Assembly: GCA_002682825.1 (NCBI GenBank)
Contig: NOKP01000062.1
Location: forward strand, 68,736-103,206
Reading direction: 5' to 3'
Length of the DNA: 34,471 nt
Origin: Neonectria sp. B-13
Lineage: Eukaryota; Ascomycota; Sordariomycetes; Hypocreales; Nectriaceae
Position numbers and translations under genes: made by a program. The notes under the pieces were generated by a model. That model was not told the DNA's origin, did no database searches, and was given only the letters and a program-made list of their open reading frames with translations. Numbering within the stretch: position 1 is the first letter of the stretch; each line of letters opens with the position of its first letter. This document shows, piece by piece, positions 1-10,436 of the stretch.

Positions 1-2
1 TA

Positions 3-1502
3 TCCCACAACAGGGAATGGTGCACGCCCGTCCCGCACGAGAGGAAGGTGTCCACAGTGCAGTCGTTCTACAAGGCTTTTCACGACACCGAGACGTTGCC
101 CGTGTGGACATGCACGGTGTGCTACCGGAAGTGCGGGAAAGGAGAGTTGGAAGGTGTACAGTGGGACCAGTGGCTGTCCAGGTCCATGGAGAATAGCGAC
201 GGTCCCTCCTCACCCTTTTCCTGTCGCAAATGCTTCCCCGTCGGCCGCGATGTTCTGGCCTGCCCGGAATGCGCAAGGTGCCTGACGAGGGGTTATCTGT
301 CAACCGCTGCCCGGCTGCACGTTCGCCTGGGGTGTGAGCACATGTTCCCAGAGGAACTGAAAGGTCTGACCCCGGTGGAGGAGAAACTCATCAGCCTAAA
401 CTCGTGCTACGGCTTCATCACAAAATACAGCATCATGGATGGGCAGCGTCAGGGTGTCACGTACCTAAAACACGTTAAGGGACACATCACGGTGTTCCCC
501 AATAATGTCCAGGAGCTGGTCACCAAAGTTCTGCCTCATCCCCTCGTCAAGGTCATGGACGGGATACATGTATCGTGGCATGGTGCGCGGAAGCCGGGAC
601 CGAGCGATCTGTCAAGACTCCTGTCCGTACGGCGCCGGGTTGTCGAGAGGGCGCTGGCTTGGCTACAGAGGAATAACCCTCACTACCGGGACGTTGAGAT
701 CGACGAGGCAGAGATGGACAGCTGGGGAGCTCCGCCTCACGATGTGCCGTCGCAGATCCTTCAGCGAATGGAGCGCAACGAACCGTCTGCCTGGGAAAAG
801 GTGCGCACAGCGCAGATCGTACCGCCTGCCGAGCGCGGGATAGACGATGAGGACGCTGTGGACATCGACGAAGTTATAGCCATGCTCAGGCGTGAACAAC
901 AAGGAGAAGCCGAGTGTCGCCACCAGGAAGCGAGCCGGGGCAATAAAGCGCCGTCCAGCGATGGAGGCAGCGACGGAGGCAGCGACGGAGCGAACGGAGG
1001 CCACTGGGGCGCTCAGCTCGAAAGCACGGAGGCGGTTATCCATGAGGTCAGTTCATCCGGAATGTTTGCGCTCGACGCCCAGCCGGATGTTATAGACGCA
1101 GACAGGCTACAATTTGCCTGGGAAGCTGTGGGGGAGGACGGAGAACAAGAAGCAGGGCAAGTTATCGGGGAGCAGAGGAGAACGGGGGGATGGGCAGGGT
1201 CAGCATCTGTACGTCAAGGCCTCGGCATGGAGCCATACATCTCCGTGTCCCGGGGCGAGGACTTCGCCGACTCGTCCGACCCCTGGTTCTTCGCAAAGAC
1301 ATTCCCGAGCCTGTTCCCGTTTGGCATAGGCGGGCCTCGGCTGGCAGAGGAAAGCACCGACGAAGGCGCTGAGGCATCTGCGAGGAGTCTCCTGGCATCG
1401 CGGAACATGAGCCTCACGGCATGGGCGGAGGCAGTACTGAGAGGGGTTCCGGGGTCTTCCATAATGAGAGATGGTTTGGCTCAACGCTGTTATGAGAGAT
1501 GA
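3..1502 (+). pseudogene. Helitron Rep/helicase-type protein, N-terminal part only (truncated transposon)
   Basis: This frame is open from the left edge to a TGA at 1500-1502, so its true start may lie outside the window; the first internal candidate start is the GTG at 48. The encoded protein has a cysteine-rich N-terminus (WTCTVCYRKC, then FSCRKC and ACPECARC) like the zinc-binding region at the front of fungal Helitron proteins annotated as PIF1-like helicases (DUF6570-type). A central acidic linker with a short GGSD repeat follows, then a segment around DPWFFAKTFPSLFPFG that normally leads into the Helitron helicase-like/Rep domain. The similarity fades at about 1430, and the two-histidine Rep motif and the PIF1 helicase motifs are absent. 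The element is therefore cut off and cannot be autonomous. The family call is from motif recognition; no Helitron terminus (hairpin plus CTRR) was found. Confidence 0.7.
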
Positions 1503-1782
1503 TTTTGGTTTGATGCTGATACGAAAATTTGAGTCAATACGAGGCCTGATAAAAAAGAAGATGTCGAGGGGGGCTGGTGATGTAACGTTGGGACGCAGGT
1601 CTCAGGAACAAGGTTATTACTTCTCGAAAATGTGGTGACCTTGGTCAATGACGCGAATATTGTGACGTCATTAAACTTTATCGCAGTATATCCGTGAAAC
1701 AAGATCTGCCTGTCGATCGTACACGTGGGATCTAGTCTCTCACCTTCCCCAATCTTTTTGTGGTAGATGAAGCCGGCGAGGG

Positions 1783-2406
1783 ATGGGAGGGGGCCGTCGA
1801 TGGTGCGAGCGCAGCCCTGACAGTGCCGGAGAAGGAGCTGTTCCAGAAGCTCGAGGAGGACGCGACCAAGCCGATGACGATTCAGAAGACGCCAGGCCAG
1901 TTCTAGGGACTAAGGCACTACGACAGGACCAGGACGAGGACGATGACGAGGACGATGACGATGACGATGAAGATGAGGGAGGCGTCGGACTAGGGTTCGG
2001 CGGCGCAGTGCCCACGATGGGTCGGTTTGAGTATTCACATAATCCCCATCAAGAAACCAGCGGCGATACCCCTTCCCTCCCAGATTTTCGGTCAAAGTTT
2101 AACGGCAAGAATCCCTTGGGTATGGGATTTGTCCCATCGTCTTCACGCCAGCCCGTTTTGAAGGAGCCAAGGGACGATGGAAGCCCGACGCCGCGAAATA
2201 AGCCCCAACCTAGCGCTTTTAGTGCCAAGGGAAAGGTAAACGCCAAATCCTTCGGTGCAAGAATGATGGCAAAGATAAGCTACCAAGAGGGTCAAGGTCT
2301 TGGCAAGGAAGGGCAAGGTCGAAATGTCATCATCGAGGCCAATCTACGACCACAGGGTGCTGGTGCCGAGATATCTTGTCACTGCCGAGTGTCTCGGTGT
2401 TATTGA
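1783..2406 (+). pseudogene. Fragment of a G-patch spliceosome-disassembly factor (TFIP11/Ntr1-like)
   Basis: The reading frame encodes 207 aa. After about 25 unconvincing residues come a long Asp/Glu run (codons for D and E at 1930-1980), then GGVGLGFGG, KNPLGMGF and KPQPSAFSAKGKVNAKSFG, and finally a G-patch (YQEGQGLGKEGQGRNVIIEA, about residues 160-193). This is the order found at the N-terminus of TFIP11/Ntr1 proteins, which activate the Prp43 helicase to release the intron lariat. Family members are several hundred residues longer. Here similarity stops just after the G-patch at LRPQGAG and the frame ends in an unrelated ISCHCRVSRCY tail. I read it as a gene fragment, possibly captured or displaced next to the Helitron. 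Function is unlikely. A second frame, open through 1742-1905, lies just upstream and was not identified. Confidence 0.6.
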
Positions 2407-3410
2407 GAATGACTCTGTTTAGCTTCGGAGTGTCGATACTCTAGTATCAAAAGCAATATTCAATGCATCATCGAAGGCTTGTCCGAAGGCGTCTCCGAGT
2501 TGCCGGCGCGTTGATCTGCTGGTGTGGTGTCACACGACAAGACAATGAATCATAAAGGTTCCATTCAACTCCATCTAGCTTGCCAAGGCGTTGGTTTGGT
2601 TGAATAAAACCGGTATCAATTGATGTCAATTGTGGGTTGATCGAATCGGGCTCCCCACCAGGTGATTGATACAAGTTGGGAACTCGGCTAGAGCCTACTA
2701 GTAACCCATGCGTACGATACCTCTTTAGAAGTTGAAGGCGCACTACATCCGACGATGGGTATCCACATTCCTGAGCGAGGCAAGATAACCGGATTTCTGG
2801 AACTATTCTGCGTGCCCGGCAGCCCGAAGCCATGATGCGGGCTATTTCAATTGTTCAGATAAGTAGACTGTGTATCAAGCGCCGCATGTTCCCGGTGGCA
2901 CCGCATGTAGCATCCACATTTCACACCAGCCGCGATCCTCCCTCTCCTTCTAGGTCCCTTAGTCCCTGGAGTAGCGTAACGCAAGCAGCGAATAGAAGTC
3001 GTCTGACTAACTGGAACCGCGATGAGCCGGAATAGTTTCTTTGTGCTCACGGCTCGAGCTTGGCGCAAAGGTTGATGGGTGCCACTAACACCCAGTGTGG
3101 AAAGGCACGTGTCCAAGAGTCCTAGTTTGACAGATCGACTGACGCTTGATCCATACTTGTGGGGGAGTGTAAGGTTTTAATGGGCAACTTCCAGGCGCTT
3201 GCACGACTCGTTGTGCCAGTGCTGAGAGGGCCTCCGAATGGCAGCGGCAGGCTTGTCGGTGTTAGTGTTGGCACGTCACAACACTTGGCAGTGTCTCGGC
3301 GGTGGGCGCCGCGGAGCCGGGGCACGAGAGATTCCAGGCCGGTCGAACCGACAGACAGACTTGGGGCTTTTGCGTACAGAGGCATCGGTGATGGCTCCAA
3401 GGGAAACTTG
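2407..3410. other. Intergenic; no supported gene
   Basis: Short frames exist on both strands, but none shows a recognisable domain or coherent exon structure. The last part is the promoter of the downstream protease. Confidence 0.5.
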
Positions 3411-3416
3411 TATAAA
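3411..3416 (+). promoter_or_regulatory. Putative TATA box of the subtilisin-like protease gene
   Basis: TATAAA lies about 210 bp upstream of the chosen ATG at 3623. The intervening sequence is CT-rich and A-rich close to the ATG, as in fungal 5' leaders. Confidence 0.4.
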
Positions 3417-3622
3417 GACGGACGGGCTCTTCGTGTTGGCTGAATTCAGTTTCCCGGGTTTCTCAGCAACTAACTACAGGCTTGACTGCCACTCTCTCCA
3501 GACTTGATATTCAAACCAAAAGCCTTGTACAGGCCCCCAGATTCACCCCAGTCTTTCATTACTATCTCTATCAAACAAAAAGAAGAACGAAACAGCAAAG
3601 CCCTCCCTCCCCAAACGATAAC

Positions 3623-5059
3623 ATGTACTCTTTGCTTCTTCTCGTTGCCGCCGTTCCAGCTGCGCTGGGCCGTCCGGCTCCCGTGTCGACCCACGCCATC
3701 GGCGACATCGTCAAGGGCAAGTACATCGTCACCATAAAGCCCGAAGTCGCAGCTCCCAGGCTCCAGGACCACCTTGGCTGGGTTGACGATATCCACGCCC
3801 GCAGTCTGAGACGCCGTGATGGTGCTACGGAGGCGGGCGTGGATAAGGTGTGGTCCGACACCTTCAAGGGATACTCGGGCGAGTTTGATAAAGATACTAT
3901 CGAGGAGATCAACAACAGCGACGAGGTAAGTCAAGATTTGGACATCCCAGTTGCAACCGGTCATCCAATGCCCCCAATGCCATCCTTTCTTCCTCATGAC
4001 ACCAAATCCCCCCTCCCTCCCTCTCACTCCCAATGTGTCTCATGGCGGTCCAGACCATGCGGCAAGCATTCCAGTCCTCAGTCCTAACACCCCAAAACAG
4101 GTTCTCTCAATCGAGCCAGTCCGGGTCATTGAGATCTACCAGTCCAAAAAAGTCACCCAAGCCGCATCCCCATGGGGTCTTGGGTCTATCTCCCACCGCA
4201 ACGCCGGCTCGCGCGACTACGTCTACGACACGTCGGCCGGCCAGGGCATGTGGGCCTACGTCGTCGACACGGGAGTCTACACGGCGCACACCGAGTTCGA
4301 GGGCCGAGCGTTCCTTGGATACAACGCTGTGCCCAAGACCAAGTTCGCTGACGTGAACGGCCACGGCACCCACTGCGCAGGCATCATTGCCGCCAAAACC
4401 TACGGTGTTGCCAAGAAGGCCAACATCATGGCCGTCAAGGTCCTCGACGGTGCTAGCGTGAGTTGAAGTCATTCCGGACAAGACATAGTCGAAGTTACTA
4501 ACCTCCGATCTAGTCTACCACCGACATCGTCCTCGATGGCTTCGAGTGGGCCGTCGCCAACATCACCAACACGCCCGGTCGTGCTGCCAATTCGGTCATC
4601 TCCATGTCCCTGGGTGGCAGCAAGTCGGCTGCCTTCAACGCCGCCATCGACGCCGCCTTTAAGAAGGGCATCCTCGTGACGGCCGCGGCGGGCAACAGCA
4701 ACGTCGACGCCAGCCTCTCGTCCCCCGGGTCCGCGGCCAGCGCGCTGACGATCGGGGCTATCGACAAGGACAACAACCGCGCCAGCTTCTCCAACTACGG
4801 CCCCGTGGTCGACGTCTGGGCGCCGGGTGTCGCCATAACCAGCCTGGGTATTACCAGCAAGTCGGCCACTGCTACCATGAGCGGCACCAGCATGGCCTGC
4901 CCGCACATTGCCGGCCTGGCCCTGTATCTCCGGGCCAAGGAGTCCATCGCCACTCCTACGACGGTCATCAAGCGGATCAAGACGCTTGCCACCAAGGACA
5001 AGGTGTCCGGCGCTGGCAAGGGCAGCCCCAATGCGATGGCGTATAACGGCGCCGCGTAA
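3623..5059 (+). CDS. Secreted subtilisin-like serine protease (S8, proteinase K family), 3 exons
   Basis: Exons are 3623-3925, 4101-4457 and 4514-5059, giving 401 aa. Both introns (3926-4100 GTAAGT...ACAG; 4458-4513 GTGAGT...TCTAG with branch TTACTAAC) are phase 0. The ATG at 3623 opens a signal peptide (MYSLLLLVAAVPAALG). Residues of about 33-120 are an inhibitor I9 propeptide (KYIVTIKPE... to VLSIEPVRVIEIY), and the mature enzyme starts near ASPWGLGSISHR. The catalytic triad is D157 (VVDTG), H189 (GHGTHCAG) and S346 (GTSMACPH), and the oxyanion Asn is in AAAGNSN. Length and order match proteinase K/cuticle-degrading Pr1-type proteases, which hydrolyse proteins outside the cell after autocatalytic loss of the propeptide. 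The exon joins restore an uninterrupted subtilase frame, and I see no lesion, so the gene looks functional. The in-frame upstream TTG frame from 3482 would hide the signal peptide and was not used. Confidence 0.93.
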
Positions 5060-5877
5060 AGCTACAGGAACCTAGGAGCGACGAGAACGAAGATGTACGA
5101 GCGTGGGAACCCACCGAAAAGCTCTCAACGGGGCGGAGACCGAGGTCGTGCCCGAGTGGGGCCGGCGAGTCCGGAGTTATTCGGTATCGGCCCTTCGAGT
5201 CCCACTCGCTCAATCTTACTATCAAGGCAATAACCAACCGTTCGCTCACGACCGAAATGAACCCGATCCCGACAAATCACCCCATGGACCGCATTCTCAA
5301 GGCAGCATAAGGCAGTCTAGAGCCAGTTCTCCTATAGTCCCACGTTTTCTTCCTGAGTTGTCCTTCCATCCGAATTGATCAGCCAATAGCTCCCACATAG
5401 AAAGGGAGATGATAAGGCCCAGGATAGAAGTAGGAGGTCTGAATTGCCAAAAATGCCATGCCCCAAGAAGCGATGGTCTGGCACAAAGCTTTGCCGAGGT
5501 CCCGTACTGTGGCCCATGTTGTATAGAGCTTCGGGACTGATCTGAGCAGTTGGTTGGAAAAGTCCGAGCACCAGGTGAGGGAACGAACTTTGGACTGGGG
5601 GTGGGGAAGGCCCAACCTATCACGGCAAGAAGCAACAAATCCATTTCTATGACTGGCGCAAAAGGCCAGCGATGTTCAAGGTTCCGAAAGTGATGTTCAG
5701 GCTAGCTAACTCGTTGGACTGATTTGATGTGATAGACTATGCCTTGACGACCCCTTATTCAAATAGGACACTCCGCATGGAAACAGAGATGAGCAGCGCT
5801 ACAACAGTGGCAAAAACTGGTAATCTAGGATGACGGGGTAAATTGGAAAGAGGAATGCTGTTTTAAATGATCCTATT
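5060..5877. other. Intergenic between the protease and the minus-strand relics
   Basis: This is the 3' flank of the protease. No domain or splice-consistent gene was seen in it. Confidence 0.5.
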
Positions 5878-6199
5878 CTATAAGGATTTATAAATATCTC
5901 TTAAACTTGTGATAGTGGCTTCAAGGACGAAATAGAGAGCGAGCTGCCTTGCCAGGGTTTCCATGTTGCCGGCATCATTCTTACAACACCAGCGCCAGAT
6001 TTGTGCGAGGTCCTGAAACACGTCGATAAGCAACTGGATTGCGTCCTTGTTATCAGGATCGTAGAGTATGTCTGGCCTGTACCTGTTAGCTCGATCACTA
6101 GACAGCTAGGAAGGTGAAATACTTAAGCTCAGCTAACCGTGCAGCGTCGAATGCCGCCCAAGCATCCCTTAGCCAGCCATATATCTCCCTATCCATCAT
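5878..6199 (-). CDS. Unrecognised small two-exon reading frame or C-terminal gene fragment (91 codons)
   Basis: On the minus strand, exon 6199-6123 and exon 6076-5878 join across an intron (GTATTT...TACAG, with AGCTAAC branch) into a continuous, protein-like frame. It begins MMDREIYGWLRDAWAAFD, continues ILYDPDNKDAIQLLIDVFQ and ends in ITSLRDIYKSL. Composition is that of a helical soluble protein with several Trp and Cys residues (IWRWCCKND). There is no signal peptide or membrane segment. The upstream end abuts the broken MFS gene about 25 bp away, and the frame stays open upstream of the chosen ATG into that junction. It could therefore be the 3' end of a larger gene fused to the MFS relic rather than a complete gene. 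I do not recognise the family. Reading-frame coherence across the intron is the only evidence. Confidence 0.35.
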
Positions 6200-6223
6200 A
6201 CCCCCTCTTTCAATATGAGTCGA

Positions 6224-7531
6224 GAAGACCAAGTCGGTATCCGATTTCCTGCGGTGGAAAGATCTCGGTGATAAGAGCTGGCGAGAGGGAGACATAGGCT
6301 CCCGAGAAGAATCCGAATAGCGCAGCGAAACAGATGATCGCAGCATTGTTCTTGGCTGGGATCCATAGACCCAAATTCAAGATGCCTGTAATACAGCAGA
6401 CAATAGAAAATATGTTAAAGCGGCCGATCTTGTCACCGAGCAGACCAGCGCTTGCTCTCCCGAAAAAGCTGCATTGCTATTAGCTTTCATGTCCTTGAAG
6501 GTGCTAAGGGGAGACGAACCTATCGGCGTTCAAGATAGGAACCAGATACTCAACTAGATGAGCTCCCATCCCGCCTGCACGTGCTTATACAACAATATAG
6601 TCGATTAGAACAAAGATGCCAAAGGTCAGGAGGAAGAAGCCGAGGAGTAGACAAATCGTGGTGGGATCGCGGAAGGGGTGCAAGTGATCGACGGGAGGAG
6701 CAGCTTCTCCGCGCTTCGGCGACACGCGAGATCTGACCGTGAGGTTGGCCATGATGAGGAGGAATAGGGTGATGAACGCAGCAGTGCGCATTGCCCAGGA
6801 GAAGCCAACCTCATTGACCAAATGCGTGAGCATAATGGGGAAGAGGACTCCGCCAAGACCAGAGCCAGTCGCAAGAAGTCCAAAAGCAGCGCCTGCTTTG
6901 CTAGTGAACCAGCCTCGCACGCACATTAGGGCTGAGAATTGAGTTAGTCTTGAGCATGTACTCGAATAAGTAAGCATTTCCATTGGCGTACCAGGCTGAA
7001 AAATCATCGCTGCACCGATAGCGCTGCACCGATAGCGCTGCACACTCCCCGAGACATCAGGAGTTGGTAATATTGTTCAGAAACCGACGCCATCATCAAG
7101 CCGAAGACATGCATGAATGTTCCTACTAGAATCAAGTATCGCGGGCCGTGATTGTCAAATAGCTTGCCCACAAGCGGGCCCTGCGAAGAGTCAGTATCTA
7201 GAGAAAAATACGAAAAGCGCGAAGAGTTCGTCGTACCATAGCCAACATGAAGAAGATTTGGAGTGACGGGGTCCAAGCAATGGTGCTTGATGAATATTGT
7301 GACAACAGCTCGCGTTCGTAGCAATCCTGGAACACACCGACGCCTTGCAGTAGACCTGCCAGCACGCTTGATTGTATCGTTCAAGGCCAGTGCCTTACTA
7401 TTAAGCCATCCAAAACTGCAGAACGAGGTGCACCACGCTCCGAACACCACAAGCCATGCCGCAAGACCATCATTCGGCACCTTATCGATAGAGGGCTCCT
7501 CACTGTCCGCATTCAGGTTTTGCTTCTCCAT
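6224..7531 (-). pseudogene. MFS monocarboxylate-transporter-like permease, broken
   Basis: Exons 7531-7399, 7355-7237, 7180-6992, 6931-6520 and 6468-6224 can be joined across four introns of 43-60 nt into an MCT-type major facilitator. It runs from MEKQNLNADSEEPS and AAWLVVFGAWCTSFCSFGWL through GPLVGKLFDNHGPRYLILVG, GAAFGLLATGSGLGGVLFPI and GRASAGLLGDKIGRF to SGAYVSLSPALITEIFPP. Such proteins are 12-TM plasma-membrane carriers for small carboxylates. Three lesions are visible. A 14-bp tandem duplication (7009-7036) shifts frame in SAIGAAMIF. A stop at 6587-6585 (TAA where CAA would fit before ARAGGMG) interrupts exon 4. Similarity also ends at YRLGLL (about 6224), losing the last membrane helices. 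The N-terminal two-thirds is otherwise well preserved, so inactivation looks recent. Confidence 0.8.
7009..7036. repeat. 14-bp perfect tandem duplication inside the MFS gene
   Basis: GCTGCACCGATAGC occurs twice back to back (7009-7022, 7023-7036), followed by a further GCTGCAC. Removing one unit restores the transporter frame, so this is the frameshifting lesion. Confidence 0.9.
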
Positions 7532-9118
7532 CTTGGCAACAAGTTTGCGGGGGGACGGGGTCGAACAGATTTGATGTCGGCTGAGCCACCCGCTGCTAGG
7601 GCGAAAGTAGGGCTTAAAGAAATTGAATCGAGGGTTGAACACTAATAGCTAAGAAGGAAATGGAGACAGGGGATGGAAATAAATTTATATCTTCCTGCAG
7701 ATAATGGATCTCATTTTGAGCCTGAGCCGAGCCGGCAGTGCCGATCTGATTTTCCACGCGTGGCCTCGGCTTCGAGCTAAATCACCGGGATGATAACCAA
7801 ATACCCGCTTGCCCCGGTCTCCATTTCCGTGGCCAAGCGCAAGCGCAATGACGCAGTCAAAAAGAGAAAAGAGAAAGCAAACCTGACGGCCTTTTCGGTC
7901 TTCTCCCAATTTGCCTACTAACTCACTTGTCAGTTTTCATGCGCTCGGTCCACCCAGCGGCCTTCTTATCTCAGTGAAGACAAAGCCGAGTCTTGCGCAG
8001 ATGCGGCTAGGCAATCTCGTTTCCATTCCGGTCGATCATTGAACCGGGCTGAGCCAAGACCCCGTTCCCGTGTCGGAGGCCAGGCAGTTCACTTGAACCC
8101 GGTGGTTGCGTCTGACTGCACGACGATCAGGGCGGCGAGATGGCCCAAGGATTTGGGCTTTTTTATCTCCCAAGCTCTGCGACTACCGAGACTGACGCTG
8201 TTTCCAGCGAGACTTTCTTGTCTTGGTGCGACCATTATTCTCCTTTGGCGATCGTGGATGACACTAACACAGTTTCGAGAGTTCACCGATGGGCGATAGG
8301 TTTGCCGATGGATGGCAGAGCTAAGCCGTTGGATTGGTTCGCCATGAACTTGGCGGACATGCAGTAGAATTGAACATAGACTTTCAACTTCTGCAAGTCC
8401 ATCCTGGCTAGAGCTGCATAGACGGAACGGGACGATCGATTCAGGCGGCAAGTCGATGACAATGCATGATTCGCGATCTCGGAGAAGACAGTTTATGAAT
8501 AGTTTGGGGCCGGGGCACGCCTTGATCGGTCCCTAGCCGGCCGAGGACCCCCAATCGGATCATGCCTCAGATGAAATTATTGGGCTTCCTGAAGGCCAGA
8601 ACTGGCAGCCAGGAACGAAGTTACGAGAGTACCGGACTGTGATCATCCCCGGTTCTTAGGCGGTGTGGCCACGGGATATTAAATTGACCGACTGCTTCAA
8701 TTCGCCGACGGGACTTTTTCTTGGGCCATTTTTGGGTCGCATGAGTTGTGAAATTGCTCGGATCTGTACATTGTAGCCGTCCTGTGTTCTAGAATGCACC
8801 CGACAAAGCATCGCGCATCACTATCGTCAAGCGGGGTAGCCTACGCTAAATCTATCTCATGATGTAGGTTGGCATCGACAACTAGGAAATCGCTAGCCCT
8901 AGAACGGCCTAAGAGCCGTAGTAGTTGAAAGTCAACTGCTCTGACTCAGGGACAGCCACAAATCAGAAGAGCCCGCAATGAACTCAGATTATACTCATTA
9001 GAGTGTGTGGTCCGTCATTGTGAGACATGCTTGCGAGTCCATGCTTCATATCGTAACGCTTTAGCATCCCTTCCTTGGCCGGGCATGCACCCTCCGTGTC
9101 GGGGCGGACGCCGTTTAG
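7532..9118. other. Intergenic, about 1.6 kb; no supported gene
   Basis: The region contains the former promoter of the minus-strand MFS gene and the promoter of the HET gene. Overlapping short frames at 8039-8451 lie on both strands without recognisable domains or introns. Confidence 0.45.
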
Positions 9119-9124
9119 TATAAA
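9119..9124 (+). promoter_or_regulatory. Putative TATA box of the HET-domain gene
   Basis: TATAAA is 70-75 bp upstream of the ATG at 9194, a usual fungal distance. Confidence 0.45.
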
Positions 9125-9193
9125 CTTTGCACCCCATCCCTGCCCCAATTTGTTTCTGCATCTTCCGTCCCTGCCAAGCCGCCGGATTCCAAA

Positions 9194-10280
9194 ATGGCTA
9201 TCTCATACAGGCGTCTCAACCCCTTAAGCCGCGAGATCCGCCTGCTCGAGATCCAGCCGTCGCACAACCTCGACGATCCCATCAAATGCCGCCTTATCAC
9301 TGTCCGCCACTCCAAGGAACTAGAGTACATCGCCCTCTCGTCCCTCTACGGCGACCCGGCTGAGACAGAAACCATCTTCGCCAGCAGCCGCCCGGTCACC
9401 ATCACGGCGCATCTCGCATTGGCCTTGCGATACATGCGCGCCGTCTTCTATCCCGGTATCCTACAGCGCTACCAGCGCATGCCGGCCAGTCGTCTGCAAA
9501 GCGTCCCACGTTGGCTGAAGCATTTATTCGCGTCGAATAGCTCGCAATTGCGGGATGGCGACGTCAGCCGGCCAGGCGTTCTGCGTGTCTGGCTCGACTT
9601 TCTCTGCTTCAATCAGAACGATGAGTGGGAGAAGTTGAAACAGCTGAGCGAGATAAAGTACATCTATGATTATGCTGATCTCGTCGTCGGTTGGCTAGGC
9701 GAGAAGGCCGAGCACACGGACATCACGATAACAACCATGGAGGAGATCGAAGAGGCCATGCCGCCATACTGGGGTGAGCCCAGCCACCGGAAGAGCCATC
9801 CGGAAGATTACTCGCCAACGCATGGGTGGACAAAGTCAATACAGTACATGTGGGATGAGGGACCGAATGGTGAGCCGCCGTTTCTGATGCCGCGCTGGCT
9901 GGGGTGCGTGGAGTTTATGACGCGCCCGTACTTCCAGCGGCACTGGATCGTCGAGGAGATTGCGACAGCTTCGTTTCCGGCTTTCTTATTGGGCGATACG
10001 CTGGTGCCGTGGAGGCAGGTGTTGTCATTGTATAGATTGATGGAGGAGTTCAAGTTCTACCCTTCAGATGTCTTCCCAGCGGTAAGTCGCTTGAAGATCG
10101 GACCATTGAGATGCCACTGTGTACGGAATTCGTTACTGACTCGTTTGTGATTAGCATCTAAGCGCCGAGGTCGCTTCTGTACCACTAGAAACAGCACAGA
10201 AACTCTTGGATGAGTACGCGAAAGAGAAACCGAGCCGGGATTCAAGCTCCTCCGAGAACTTGCCGTGGCCTCCTAGATAG
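9194..10280 (+). CDS. HET-domain (heterokaryon incompatibility) protein, 2 exons
   Basis: Exon 1 is 9194-10081 (296 codons) and exon 2 is 10155-10280, joined across a 73-nt phase-0 intron (GTAAGT...GATTAG, branch CTGAC), giving 337 aa. The start has a good context (CCAAAATGGC). HET signatures appear in order: YIALSSLYGDP (the usual ALSYxWG block), VWLDFLCFNQND (the xDxxCINQ block), EIKYIYDYADLVVGWLG, and RPYFQRHWIVEEIA (the RxWxxQE block). HET domains act in allorecognition and trigger compartment death after fusion of incompatible hyphae; some sit downstream of NLR-like receptors. The protein is little more than the HET domain with a short Ser-rich tail and has no ankyrin, WD or NACHT part. 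Isolated HET proteins of this size are common in Pezizomycotina, so the partner, if any, is elsewhere. No lesion is visible. Confidence 0.85.
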
Positions 10281-10436
10281 TATATTGATAGGCGATGCAA
10301 GATGCAACGTATGTACGAATCTAGCGTGATTTGAGTTCATAGTTATGTAGCGTTATAGCATTCAAAGGAGGTATTAATAGTAGTATTGTCTTCTCAGAGC
10401 GGTAGTACAATAAAGTCTTAGATCCTATTATGAATA

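Noticed and set aside
663..1484. Several minus-strand and alternative-frame ORFs inside the Helitron frame
   Set aside because: They are antisense or shifted shadows of the GC-rich Helitron coding sequence and carry no motif of their own.
3482..3622. Upstream in-frame start for the protease
   Set aside because: It would place 47 hydrophilic residues ahead of a clear signal peptide; the ATG at 3623 gives the family-typical N-terminus.
8039..8451. Overlapping ORFs on both strands upstream of the HET gene
   Set aside because: No domain or splice support; both frames are moderately long only by chance.
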